Part shown: piece by piece, positions 13,314-24,322 of the stretch
Layout: each line of letters begins with the position of its first letter
Position numbering within the stretch: position 1 is the first letter of the stretch
Origin: Calendula officinalis
Taxonomy: Eukaryota; Streptophyta; Magnoliopsida; Asterales; Asteraceae
Assembly: GCA_963853835.1 (NCBI GenBank)
Contig: OY970833.1
Coordinates: 15,772,474-15,836,473, forward strand
Length of the DNA stretch: 64,000 nt
Reading direction: 5' to 3'
The notes under the pieces: generated by a model
Told to the model about the DNA's origin: nothing
The model's input: only the letters and a program-made list of their open reading frames with translations
Databases searched by the model: none
Position numbers and translations under genes: made by a program

Positions 13314-14867
13314 AAGGTACGAGATCGTGATTCTATGCCGAAGCAGGTTAAAATCCCTCGAGAAGGCAGATGACATAATCTACCACAAAGTGAATTTGTT
13401 TTAAAACCCGTGTTTAATAATTTAGAAGTCAAGTAGGCATGGAATTGAGACCCGGGCCAAAAGTTATGGCCTTTTCAATAAAGCCCCTTTCGATTTTGCC
13501 TGTACATCCTAGACCGTAACTGGGCTCACGATCCACAAGATATCAACGGAAAGCTTCGAACGTATAATACAAGGGTCGAGAAGGCACATGATCGTGATTC
13601 TATGCCGTAGCAGGTTAAAATCCGTCGATAAGGCAGATGACAAAATCTTCCATAAAGTGAATTTGTTTTAAAACTCGTTTTTAAAAATTTACAAGTTAAG
13701 TAGGCATGAAACGGAGACCCGAGCCAAAAGTTATGGCCTTTTCAGTAAAGCCCTTTCGATTCTGCCTGTAATTGCTAGACCGTAAGTGGGCTCACGATCC
13801 ACAAGATATCAACAGAATGCTCAGAATGTAAACTACAAGAGTCGAGAAGGCACGGGATCGTGATTCAATGCCGAAGCAGGTCAAAATCCGTCGAGAAGGC
13901 ATATGACAGAATCTTCCAGAATGTGAATTTGTTTTAAAACCTGTATTTAATTATTTACAAAAGTCGAGAAGGCACGGGATCGTGATTCTATGCCGAAGTA
14001 GGTTAAAACTCCTCGAGAAGGCAGATGACAGAATCTGCCAGAAAGTGAATTTGTTTTAAAACCTGTTTTAAATAATTTAGAAGTCTAGTAGGCATGAAAT
14101 GGAGACCCGAGCCAAAAGTTATGACCTTTTCAGTAAAGCCTCTTTCGATTCTGCCTGTAACTCCTAGACCGTAAGTGGGCTCACGGTCCACAAGAAATCA
14201 ACGCAAAGCTCAGATAGTAAACTACAAGAGTCGAGTAGGCACGGGATCGTGATTCTATGCCGAAGCAGGTAAAATCCGTCGAGAAGGCAGATGACAGAAT
14301 CTGCCAAAAAGTGAATTTGTTTTAAAACCCGTATTTAATTATTTACAAAAGTCGAGAAGGCTCGGGATCGGGATTCTATGCCGAAGCAGGTTAAAATCCC
14401 TCGAGAAGGCAGATGACAGAATCTGCCTGAAAGTGAATTTGTTTTAAAACGTGTTTTTAATAATTTAGAAGTTAAGTAGGCATGAAATGGAGACCCGAGC
14501 CAAAAGTTATGGACTTTTCAGTAAAGCCTCTTTCGATTCTGTCTGTAACTCCTACACCATAAGTGGGCTCACGATCCACAAGATATCAATGAAAAGCTAA
14601 GATAGTAAACTACAAGAGTCGAGAAGGCACGGGATCGTGATTCTATGCCGAAGCAGGTCAAAATCCGCCGAGAAGGCAGATGACAGAATCTGCCAATAAG
14701 TGAATTTGTTTTAAAACTCGTATTTAATTATTTACAAAAGTCGAGAAGGCACGGGATCGTGATTCTATGCCGAAGCAGGTTAAAATCCCTCGAGAAGGCA
14801 GATGACGGAATCTGCCTGAAAGTGAATTTGTTATAAAACCCGTATTTTATTGTTAAACAAAGTCGAG
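13314..14867. repeat. HOR 9 (1554 bp)
   Basis: Complete HOR. Private variants (L1 'aatctaccac' and 'ggcatggaattg'; L4 'gaagttaagtagg', 'tatggacttttc' and 'gatcgggattc') recur in HOR 11. Confidence 0.9.
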
Positions 14868-16422
14868 AAGGCACGAGATCGTGATTCTATGCCGAAGCAG
14901 GTTAAAATCCCTTGAGAAGGCAGATGACATAATCTGCCACAAAGTGAATTTGTTTTAAAACCCGTGTTTAATAATTTAGAAGTCAAGTAGGCATGAAATT
15001 GAGACCCCGGCCAAAAGTTATGGCCTTTTCAATAAAGCCCCTTTCGATTTTGCCTATACATCCTAGACCGTAACTGGGCTCACGGTCCACAAGATATCAA
15101 CGCAAAGCTTCGAACGTATAATACAAGGGTCGAGAAGGCACATGATCGTGATTCTATGCCGTAGCAGGTTAAAATCCGTCGATAAGGCAGATGACAAAAT
15201 CTTCCATAAAGTGAATTTGTTTTAAAACTCGTTTTTAAAAATTTACAAGTCAAGTAGGCATGAAACGGAGACCCGAGCCAAAAGTTTTGGCCTTTTCAGT
15301 AAAGCCCTTTCGATTCTGCCTGTAATTGCTAGACCGTAAGTGGGCTCACGATCCACAAGATATCAACAGAAAGCTCAGAACGTAAACTACAAGAGTCGAG
15401 AAGGCACGGGATCGTGATTCAATGCCGAAGCAGGTCAAAATCCGTCGAGAAGGCATATGACAGAATCTTCCAGAATGTGAATTTGTTTTAAAACCTGTAT
15501 TTAATTATTTACAAAAGTCGAGAAGGCACGGGATCGTGATTCTATGCCGAAGTAGGTTAAAACTCCTCGAGAAGGCAGATGACAGAATCTGCCAGAAAGT
15601 GAATTTGTTTTAAAACCTGTTTTAAATAATTTAGAAGTCTAGTAGGCATGAAATGGAGACCCGAGCCAAAAGTTATGACCTTTTCAGTAAAGCCTCTTTC
15701 GATTCTGCCTGTAACTCCTAGACCGTAAGTGGGCTCACGGTCCACAAGATATCAACGAAAAGCTCAGATAGTAAACTACAAGAGTCGAGTAGGCACGGGA
15801 TCGTGATTCTATGCCGAAGCAGGTCAAAATCCGTCGAGAAGGCAGATGACATAATCTGCCAAAAAGTGAATTTGTTTTAAAACCCGTATTTAATTATTTA
15901 CAAAAGTCGAGAAGGCACGGGATCGTGATTCTATGCCGAAGCAGGTTAAAATCCCTCGAGAAGGCAGATGACAGAATCTGCCTGAAAGTGAATTTGTTTT
16001 AAAACCTGTTTTTAATAATTTAGAAGTCAAGTAGGCATGAAATGGAGACCCGAGACAAAAGTTATGGCCTTTTCCGTAAAGCGTCTTTCGATTCTGCCTG
16101 TAACTCCTAGACCATAAGTGGGCTCACGATCCACAAGATATCAACAAAAAGCTCAGATAGTAAACTACAAGAGTCGAGAAGGCACGGGATCGTGATTCTA
16201 TGCCGAAGCAGGTCAAAATCCGCCGAGAAGGCAGATGACAGAATCTGCCAATAAGTGAATTTGTTTTAAAACTCGTATTTAATTATTTACAAAAGTCGAG
16301 AAGGCACGGGATCGTGATTCTATTCCGAAGCAGGTTAAAATCCCTCGAGAAGGCAGATGACAGAATCTGCCAGAAAGTGAATTTGTTATAAAACCCGTAT
16401 TTTATTGTTAAACAAAGTCGAG
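14868..16422. repeat. HOR 10 (1555 bp), copy of HOR 8
   Basis: Shares the HOR 8 private variants listed there, about 3.1 kb downstream of their first occurrence. Confidence 0.9.
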
Positions 16423-17977
16423 AAGGTACGAGATCGTGATTCTATGCCGAAGCAGGTTAAAATCCCTCGAGAAGGCAGATGACATAATCTACCACAAAGT
16501 GAATTTGTTTTTAAACCCGTGTTTAATAATTTAGAAGTCAAGTAGGCATGGAATTGAGACCCGGGCCAAAAGTTATGGCCTTTTCAATAAAGCCCCTTTC
16601 GATTTTGCCTGTACATCCTAGACCGTAACTGGGCTCACGATCCACAAGATATCAACGGAAAGCTTCGAACGTATAATACAAGGGTCGAGAAGGCACATGA
16701 TCGTGATTCTATGCCGTAGCAGGTTAAAATCCGTCGATAAGGCAGATGACAAAATCTTCCATAAAGTGAATTTGTTTTAAAACTCGTTTTTAAAAATTTA
16801 CAAGTCAAGTAGGCATGAAACGGAGACCCGAGCCAAAAGTTATGGCCTTTTCAGTAAAGCCCTTTCGATTCTGCCTGTAATTGCTAGACCGTAAGTGGGC
16901 TCACGATCCACAAGATATCAACAGAATGCTCAGAATGTAAACTACAAGAGTCGAGAAGGCACGGGATCGTGATTCAATGCCGAAGCAGGTCAAAATCCGT
17001 CGAGAAGGCATATAACAGAATCTTCCAGAATGTGAATTTGTTTTAAAACCTGTATTTAATTATTTACAAAAGTCGAGAAGGCACGGGATCGTGATTCTAT
17101 GCCGAAGTAGGTTAAAACTCCTCGAGAAGGCAGATGACAGAATCTGCCAGAAAGTGAATTTGTTTTAAAACCTGTTTTAAATAATTTAGAAGTCTAGTAG
17201 GCATGAAATGGAGACCCGAGCCAAAAGTTATGACCTTTTCAGTAAAGCCTCTTTCGATTCTGCCTGTAACTCCTAGACCGTAAGTGGGCTCATGGTCCAC
17301 AAGATATCAACGCAAAGCTCAGATAGTAAACTACAAGAGTCGAGTAGGCACGGGATCGTGATTCTATGCCGAAGCAGGTAAAATCCGTCGAGAAGGCAGA
17401 TGACAGAATCTGCCAAAAAGTGAATTTGTTTTAAAACCCGTATTTAATTATTTACAAAAGTCGAGAAGGCACGGGATCGGGATTCTATGCCGAAGCAGGT
17501 TAAAATCCCTCGAGAAGGCAGATGACAGAATCTGCCTGAAAGTGAATTTGTTTTAAAACGTGTTTTTAATAATTTAGAAGTTAAGTAGGCATGAAATGGA
17601 GACCCGAGCCAAAAGTTATGGACTTTTCAGTAAAGCCTCTTTCGATTCTGTCTGTAACTCCTAGACCATAAGTGGGCTCACGATCCACAAGATATCAATG
17701 AAAAGCTAAGATAGTAAACTACAAGAGTCGAGAAGGCACGGGATCGTGATTCTATGCCGAAGCAGGTCAAAATCCGCCGAGAAGGCAGATGACAGAATCT
17801 GCCAATAAGTGAATTTGTTTTAAAACTCGTATTTAATTATTTACAAAAAGTCGAGAAGGCACGGGATCGTGATTCTATGCCGAAGCAGGTTAAAATCCCT
17901 CGAGAAGGCAGATGACGGAATCTGCCTGAAAGTGAATTTGTTATAAAACCCGTATTTTATTGTTAAATAAAGTCGAG
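16423..17977. repeat. HOR 11 (1555 bp), copy of HOR 9
   Basis: Shares the HOR 9 private variants. Together HOR 8-9 and HOR 10-11 form a tandemly duplicated two-HOR unit. Confidence 0.9.
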
Positions 17978-19143
17978 AAGGCACGAGATCGTGATTCTAT
18001 GCCGAAGCAGGTTAAAATCCCTTGAGAAGGCAGATGACATAATCTGCCACAAAGTGAATTTGTTTTAAAACCCGTGTTTAATAATTTAGAAGTCAAGTAG
18101 GCATGAAATTGAGACCCGGGCCAAAAGTTATGGCCTTTTCAATAAAGCCCCTTTCGATTTTGCCTGTACATCCTAGACCGTAACTGGGCTCACGATCCAC
18201 AAGATATCAACGGAAAGCTTCGAACGTATAATACAAGGGTCGAGAAGGCACATGATCGTGATTCTATGCCGTAGCAGGTTAAAATCCATCGATAAGGTAG
18301 ATGACAAAATCTTCCATAAAGTGAATTTGTTTTAAAACTCGTTTTTAAAAATTTACAAGTCAAGTAGGCATGAAACGGAGACCCGAGCCAAAAGTTATGG
18401 CCTTTTCAGTAAAGCCCTTTCGATTCTGCCTGTAATTGCTAGACCGTAAGTGGGCTCACGATCCACAAGATATCAACAGAAAGCTCAAAACGTAAACTAC
18501 AAGAGTCGAGAAGGCACGGGATCGTGATTCAATGCCGAAGCAGGTCAAAATCCGTCGAGAAGGCATATGACAGAATCTGCCAGAATGTGAATTTGTTTTA
18601 AAACCTGTATTTAATTATTTACAAAAGTCGAGAAGGCACGGGATCGTGATTCTATGCCAAAGTAGGTTAAAACTCTTCGAGAAGGCAGATGACAGAATCT
18701 GCCAGAAAGTGAATTTGTTTTAAAACATGTTCTAAATAATTTAGAAGTCTAGTAGGCATGAAATGGAGACCCGAGCCAAAAGTTATGACCTTTTCAGTAA
18801 AGCCTCTTTCGATTCTGCCTGTAACTCCTAGACCGTAAGTGGGCTCACGGTCCACAAGATATCAACGAAAAGCTCAGATAGTAAACTACAAGAGTCGAGA
18901 AGGCACGGGATTGTGATTCTATGCCGAAGCAGGTCAAAATGCGCCGAGAAGGCAGATGACAGAATCTGCCAATAAGTGAATTTGTTTTAAAACTCGTATT
19001 TAATTATTTACAGAAGTCGAGAAGGCACGGGATCGTGATTCTATGCCGAAGCAGGTTAAAATCACTCGAGAAGGCAGATGACGGAATCTGCCAGAAAGTG
19101 AATTTGTTTTAAAACCCGTATTTTATTATTAAACAAAGTCGAG
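17978..19143. repeat. HOR 12, 1166-bp short variant
   Basis: Order L1-L2-S1-L3-S3-S4. S2 and L4 (together 389 bp) are missing, and L3 (starting near 18633) runs directly into S3. This matches an in-register deletion between L3 and L4, which share their T module. Confidence 0.92.
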
Positions 19144-20309
19144 AAGGCACGATATCGTGATTCTATGCTGAAGCAGGTTAAAATCCCTCGAGAAGGCAGA
19201 TGACATAATCTGCCACAAGGAGAATTTGTTTTAAAACCCGTGTTTAATAATTTAGAAGTCAAGTAGGCATGAAATGGAGGCCCGGGCCAAAAGTTATGGC
19301 GTTTTTAGTAAAGCCTCTTTCGATTCTGCATGTACCTTCTAGACTGTAACTGGGCTCACGATCCACAAGATATCAACAGAAAGCTTCGAAAGTATAATAC
19401 AAGGGTCGAGAAGGCACATGATCGTGATTCTATGCCGTAGCAGGTTAAAATCTGTCGATAAGGCAGATGGCAAAATCTGCCATAAAGTGAATTTGTTTTA
19501 AAACTCGTTTTTAAAAATTTACAAGTCAAGTAGGCATGAAACGGAGACCCGAGCCAAAAGTTATGGCCTTTTCAGTAAAGCCCTTTCGATTCTGCCTGTA
19601 ACTGCTAGACCGTAAGTGGGCTCACGATCCACAAGATATCAACGGAAAGCTCAGAGCATAAACTACAAGAGTCGAGAAGGCACGGGATCGTGATTCAATG
19701 CCGAAGCAGGTCAAAATCCGTCGAGAAGGCATATGACAGAATCTGCCAGAAAGTGAATTTGTTTTAAAACCCGTATTTAATTATTTACAAAAGTCGAGAA
19801 GGCACGGGATCGTGATTCTATGCCAAAGTAGGTTAAAACTCTTCGAGAAGGCAGATGACAGAATCTGCCAGAAAGTGAATTTGTTTTAAAACATGTTCTA
19901 AATAATTTAGAAGTCTAGTAGGCATGAAATGGAGACCCGAGCCAAAAGTTATGACCTTTTCAGTAAAGCCTCTTTCGATTCTGCCTGTAACTCCTAGACC
20001 GTAAGTGGGCTCACGGTCCACAAGATATCAACGAAAAGCTCAGATAGTAAACTACAAGAGTCGAGAAGGCACGGGATTGTGATTCTATGCCGAAGCAGGT
20101 CAAAATGCGCCGAGAAGGCAGATGACAGAATCTGCCAATAAGTGAATTTGTTTTAAAACTCGTATTTAATTATTTACAGAAGTCGAGAAGGCACGGGATC
20201 GTGATTCTATGCCGAAGCAGGTTAAAATCACTCGAGAAGGCAGATGACGGAATCTGCCAGAAAGTGAATTTGTTTTAAAACCCGTATTTTATTATTAAAC
20301 AAAGTCGAG
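19144..20309. repeat. HOR 13, 1166-bp short variant
   Basis: Same six-unit order as HOR 12, with the same private variants in L3 ('acatgttctaaataa'), S3 ('aaaatgcgccgag') and S4. It is a tandem duplicate of the shortened HOR. Confidence 0.92.
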
Positions 20310-21200
20310 AAGGCACGAGATCGTGATTCTATGCTGAAGCAGCTTAAAATCCCTCGAGAAGGCAGATGACATAATCTGCCACAAGGAGAATTTGTTTTAA
20401 AACCCGTGTTTAATAATTTAGAAGTCAAGTAGGCATGAAATGGAGGCCCGGGCCAAAAGTTATGGCGTTTTTAGTAAAGCCTCTTTCGATTCTGCATGTA
20501 CCTTCTAGACTGTAACTGGGCTCACGATCCACAAGATATCAACAGAAAGCTTCGAACGTATAATACAAGGGTCGAGAAGGCACATGATCGTGATTCTATG
20601 CCGTAGCAGGTTAAAATCTGTCGATAAGGCAGATGGCAAAATCTGCCATAAAGTGAATTTGTTTTAAAACTCGTTTTTAAAAATTTACAAGTCAAGTAGG
20701 CATGAAACGGAGACCCGAGCCAAAAGTTATGGCCTTTTCAGTAAAGCCCTTTCGATTCTACCTGTAACTGCTAGACCGTAAGTGGGCTCACGATCCACAA
20801 GATATCAACGGAAAGCTTAGAGCATAAACTACAAGAGTCGAGAAGGCACGGGATCGTGATTCAATGCCGAAGCAGGTCAAAATCCGTCGAGAAGGCATAT
20901 GACAGAATCTGCCAGAAAGTGAATTTGTTTTAAAACCCGTATTTAATTATTTACAAAAGTCGAGAAGGCACGTGATCGTGATTCTATGCCGAAGCAGGTT
21001 AAAATCCCTCGAGAAGGCAGATGACAGAATCTGCCAGAAAGTGAATTTGTTTTAAAACTCGTTTTTAAAAATTTACAAGTCAAGTAGGCATGAAACGGAG
21101 ACCCGAGCCAAAAGTTATGGCCTTTTCAGTAAAGCCCTTTCGATTCTGCCTGTAATTGCTAGACCGTAAGTGGGCTCACGAGCCAAAAGTTATGGCCTTT
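20310..21200. repeat. Partial HOR 14, broken at the copia junction
   Basis: L1-L2-S1 followed by an L2 that ends abnormally. At 21178 the T module jumps back about 75 bp, so that 'cgagccaaaagttatggcct' (first at 21104) appears again at 21179-21200 and then abuts LTR sequence. The last 22 bp before the element are thus a scrambled satellite fragment, not the normal continuation. Confidence 0.9.
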
Positions 21201-21301
21201 AGGTCTGATACTGAGTGATCAGTATTGGAACTCAGTATCAGTACTCAGTATCAGATAGTGATACTGAGTACAAGGACTGAGTGACACTCAGTATAGTAAC
21301 G

Positions 21302-21330
21302 GACTAAGATCAAATCCCTTGATCTTAGTC
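21302..21330. other. Perfect 12-bp inverted repeat in LTR U3
   Basis: Arms gactaagatcaa (21302-21313) and ttgatcttagtc (21319-21330) around a 5-nt loop. The same structure is present in the 3' LTR near 32107-32135. It lies about 60-90 bp upstream of the TATA box, so it may be a cis-regulatory dyad or an RNA hairpin. Function unknown. Confidence 0.85.
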
Positions 21331-21391
21331 ATTTTCCCTACTTAGTCCTTCGGTTACTCCTTTGCTTAATCATGTAAGATCTCTATAACAT

Positions 21392-21399
21392 TATAAATA
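21392..21399 (+). promoter_or_regulatory. LTR TATA box
   Basis: TATAAATA within an AT-rich stretch flanked by an imperfect dyad (gatctcta...tagagatc). Suitable core promoter for the genomic RNA. The start site would be about 25-35 bp downstream (inference). Confidence 0.7.
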
Positions 21400-21602
21400 G
21401 AGATCATCTTGCAAAGAAGTACTCACCAATTCACTTTACACTTTCATATCTTTGTAATTGATCAGTGGTCTTGTTATTCCGCAACAAGCCACACTTAGTG
21501 GATTTATACATTGACTATATTCTTGTGTTATCACTCTAATATTTCTCTAAGTATAATATTCTATCAATTAACATTAAAACAGGGTTGTTGTGACCTAAAA
21601 AC

Positions 21603-21614
21603 TGGTATCAGAGC
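21603..21614 (+). other. Primer binding site, tRNA-iMet
   Basis: TGGTATCAGAGC, the standard plant copia match to the 3' end of initiator methionine tRNA. It starts 2 nt after the LTR end. Confidence 0.95.
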
Positions 21615-21698
21615 AGGCTAAATAAACTCTTATTTAGTCGATCTATAACCCTGGCAGCCATTTCCTACATCTATCCCTCCAACACTCAAATATCCAAA

Positions 21699-23174
21699 AT
21701 GTCTACAATTGTTGCACCAATTATGTCTGGAAAGGGAGTACCCATCTTTGATGGAAAAGACTTCCATCAATGGAAGCTTAAAGCTCAGTGGTATCTTGAA
21801 TCTATTCACCATGAGATGCTCACTGTGCTATATGATGGTCCCATCATTCCACAAACTGTGGAACCTGTTGCTGCTACTGATGATGCTCCTGAGAGCATAA
21901 GAACTGTACCTAAACTAAAGCACAACTGGACTGATACAGATCGTCAGCTGTATGCTTTAGACTCCAGAGCTAAAGGGGTGATTGGTAATGCTGTTACCAA
22001 AGAGATACTTAATGCAATTATGAAATTGCCAACAGCAAAGGCTATGTGGGATAGTCTATCAGTCACCTATGAAGGCACAGCAAAGGTGAAGTTGCAAAGA
22101 AAAAGCAACATGAGAAGGAAATATGAAAACTTCTTCTTAACTCCTAATGAAGACATCACCACTCTCTATAACAGGTTCAATACTGTTATCCATGATTTAA
22201 TCAGTGTAGGCATTGTGAAAGAGGAAGGAGAGCTTGTTCAAAAGTTCCTGGATAGTCTTCCTCAACAATTTCTTGACATGACAAACTCTGTCAATGCTGC
22301 TAACAACATTGAGTCATACACTCTTCAAACCTTGTATGGTCTAATGTTGAATCATGAGGAGAATAATGCTGCAAGACTGATCAACTGGAAGAAAACTGAC
22401 AAGTCTTCCACTGGCATGGCTCTAGTTGTGCAACAGGCCTATACTGTGACTGAGCCAGATGAACCAGAAGTTGATCTTGCTGATGCTGAGGCAGAAGAGC
22501 TTGAAACCCAAATGGCTCTTATGTCCATGAAGCTGGATCAGTTGAAGAAGAAGAGGCTTGGTGTTAGCTCTTATAATACTGACCCAAGATCAGGTCTGTG
22601 CTATAGGTGTGGAAAGCCTGGACATATTGCTGCAAATTGTCATACCAAGTTTTCTGAGACTGACCAAAATGAAAAGATTGCATACCGAGCAAAAAGGTAT
22701 AGAGACAAATATGTCAAGCTGAAGAATTGGAGCAAGGGCAAGAGGGCAGAAGGGAATGGAGCACCTCATCAAGCACTTTACTCAGAAGCCTGGATGGATG
22801 AATACTTAAGTGATGATGAGGAAGAGATTGAGAATAAAGCCTTTATGGCTTTCACTGAAGATGATTTGAAGAGCTCCTTTGAAAAGGATATCAAAGAGGC
22901 TGAGAGGATGAGTGTTCATAATGATTGGGATTCCACTCAGTTGTACAAGGTAAGTTCCTTTCAAACTTATTCAGTGAATGAAAAAACTAAGATTTTTGAG
23001 TATATGCTTGTTGATCTTAAAACTTCTGTACAAAAAGAAAAAGCTTTAAAATTAACAATTCAAGAACTTGAAAGGGTAAATAATGAAAACTTAGATAAAC
23101 TAGCAAAGTATAAGGATTTAGAATTAAATTTTTCAGATTTAAAAGACATTAACCAAAGATTAATGTTTAAATGA
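21699..23174 (+). CDS. gag: Copia Gag (N-terminal part, ends at a premature stop)
   Basis: Encodes 491 residues of the capsid/nucleocapsid precursor, which packages genomic RNA into cytoplasmic virus-like particles. The N-terminal half is a copia-type Gag (UBN2-like) region with the pattern 'AKAMWDSL' and 'LYNRF'. A zinc knuckle CYRCGKPGHIAANC (CX2CX4HX4C) lies at residues 301-314 and would bind RNA. The C-terminal part is acidic, then lysine- and glutamate-rich with coiled-coil character. The start ATG follows a leader of about 100 nt after the primer site. The reading frame is stopped by TGA at 23172 inside a 27-bp direct repeat, and the same frame stays open beyond it, so this is a truncated version of a longer Gag. 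A strong splice donor (AAG|GTAAGT) lies within it at 22949/22950. Confidence 0.93.
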   Translation: MSTIVAPIMSGKGVPIFDGKDFHQWKLKAQWYLESIHHEMLTVLYDGPIIPQTVEPVAATDDAPESIRTVPKLKHNWTDTDRQLYALDSRAKGVIGNAVTKEILNAIMKLPTAKAMWDSLSVTYEGTAKVKLQRKSNMRRKYENFFLTPNEDITTLYNRFNTVIHDLISVGIVKEEGELVQKFLDSLPQQFLDMTNSVNAANNIESYTLQTLYGLMLNHEENNAARLINWKKTDKSSTGMALVVQQAYTVTEPDEPEVDLADAEAEELETQMALMSMKLDQLKKKRLGVSSYNTDPRSGLCYRCGKPGHIAANCHTKFSETDQNEKIAYRAKRYRDKYVKLKNWSKGKRAEGNGAPHQALYSEAWMDEYLSDDEEEIENKAFMAFTEDDLKSSFEKDIKEAERMSVHNDWDSTQLYKVSSFQTYSVNEKTKIFEYMLVDLKTSVQKEKALKLTIQELERVNNENLDKLAKYKDLELNFSDLKDINQRLMFK

Positions 23175-23289
23175 ACAATTTCCAGAAATTTACACAAACT
23201 TGAAAAAGAGAAATTTGAAAAACAGTGTAAATCTTGGGGAAATGCTTCAATAAAATTAAATAAATGTTTAAATGAACAATTTCCAGAAA
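23162..23289 (+). repeat. 27-bp direct repeat that creates a gag stop
   Basis: The same 27 bases occur at 23162-23188 and 23263-23289 (101 bp apart). The second copy is read in a frame that makes sense of the Gag protein. The first copy is in another frame and supplies the TGA at 23172. Removing the first copy leaves the frame open, because 27 is divisible by three. It looks like a templated insertion of nearby sequence. Confidence 0.9.
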
Positions 23290-24314
23290 ATGTGAGAGCT
23301 GCACTTGGTGTTGATCCTCAATTTAAAAATAGGAACAATTTTGCTGATTTATTTGAAGAGTTTTCTACTATGAACCCTATTAATTTTGTAAAAGCTAAAA
23401 TTTTATGTGAAGTTGGGTGTCAAACTGAGTTAGATGATGAGGAAAATGAAATTTTATGTGAAGTTGGATGTCAAAATGAAATTTTAGAAAAACCTATTGG
23501 TCCCTCCATCTGCTCAAAGTGCTACACTGAGCTACAAGAACCCAGTATTGAATTTTCTATAAAAGAAATTTCTGATACTGAGCTCCCAATAGTTCAGTAT
23601 GACACCTCTGCTGTTCCACCTTTTGAATTATTATTTAATACAACAACTTTTGAATTATATAATGATAATAAGACAACTTCTATCTCCAATGTTTCATCTA
23701 ATACAGAAGTTGTAGGAACAGAAACATAATATACTGAGAAATCTAAAGAACCTGTTAAAGTTGTTTCTTCAAAACATGATAAACAAAAACCAACTTTAAC
23801 TAGATCCTTAGTTGGCAGAGACCAGAAGTCTACCACTAATAATATTAGAAAGACTCCTCTGTCAAATAAAAAGAAGCAACCAGATCCACCACCCTTTAAA
23901 CCAGTAAAACAAAATGTTAAAACACCTATTAAAAATGACAAAATTAACATTTTAAAAACACTTGGTGATCAGGTCAAATCTTTAAGTAAACAATTTGCAA
24001 AACTTGTTCTTACTGACTTACCAAAAGTGCAACATTTTTCTAAAATACCGTATGAAAATATGTTTAGAAATAGACCTAGAAAATGTTATAGGTGTCATCA
24101 TACTGGTCACAAGGGAGATGAATGCTGGACTGATCTCTCAAGTCCTAGGTACTCAGTACCAAAGAAAAGGAGAGAAACTAAGTCAGTATCACCAAAGAAA
24201 ACTTCTAAAGTTACCCCCGAAGTGATACCGACCTCTCCATATAAAGAGATTAAGTCAAAATATGTTTATCCCACCAAAGGTCCCATTCAAAAATGGGTTC
24301 CTAAAAAGAACTAA
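23175..24314 (+). pseudogene. gag: Copia Gag, distal part with second zinc knuckle
   Basis: Same frame as the upstream gag ORF. It is open from 23175 to a TAA at 23727-23729, and again from 23730 to TAA at 24312. The first stretch is rich in Asp/Glu/Asn with an internal duplication of the motif 'LCEVGCQ' (near 23402 and 23456). The last stretch is lysine-rich and contains a second zinc knuckle CYRCHHTGHKGDEC (24084-24125), then a basic tail ending 'WVPKKN'. In SIRE-like copia elements Gag commonly has two knuckles and a 'WVPK' tail, so this is the true Gag C-terminus, broken by two single stops. It could also function only as intron sequence (see the candidate intron). Confidence 0.8.
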
Positions 24315-24322
24315 CTCTTATT

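Larger units (their letters stand above)
1..21200. repeat. Satellite array, left arm
   Basis: Continuous tandem array without unique sequence. Two modules recur. S (120-122 bp) begins aaggcac and ends gtcgag or gtcaag. T (about 146 bp) begins taggcatgaaa, contains agccaaaagttatg and GATATC, and ends gtcgag. T is always preceded by an S, giving S units (122 bp) and L units (about 267 bp). The arm holds 13 complete HORs (1166-1941 bp), one extra 509-bp block and a partial HOR cut by the copia element. Recurrent 60-68-codon minus-strand ORFs fall at fixed positions in the repeat and are not evidence for genes. Centromeric or pericentromeric location is inferred from the HOR organisation only. 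Confidence 0.97.
21201..21600 (+). repeat. 5' LTR, truncated at its outer end
   Basis: Aligns with 31994-32406 of the 3' LTR. The first 94 bp of the LTR (31900-31993 in the 3' copy, starting TGTTAAGG) are absent. The junction lies at a ttt shared by satellite and LTR. It lacks a 13-bp tandem duplication that the 3' LTR carries near 32065-32090. It ends ctaaaa where the 3' LTR ends ctaaca. Five CTCAGTA/TACTGAG motifs lie in its first 93 bp (21209, 21231, 21244, 21262, 21287), within U3. Confidence 0.95.

Noticed and set aside
1..21200. CRISPR-like array
   Set aside because: Repeats and 'spacers' are all parts of the same long satellite units; there are no unique spacers and no cas genes, and the sequence is clearly plant.
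21252..21266. Shared tcagatagt between the LTR and the satellite T module (agctcagatagtaaac)
   Set aside because: Nine bases only; the T module lacks the CTCAGTA core, so common origin or targeting is not supported.
23594..23950. 118-codon minus-strand ORF over gag, and other antisense frames in pol and the third gene
   Set aside because: Shadows of the sense coding sequence without any recognisable feature.
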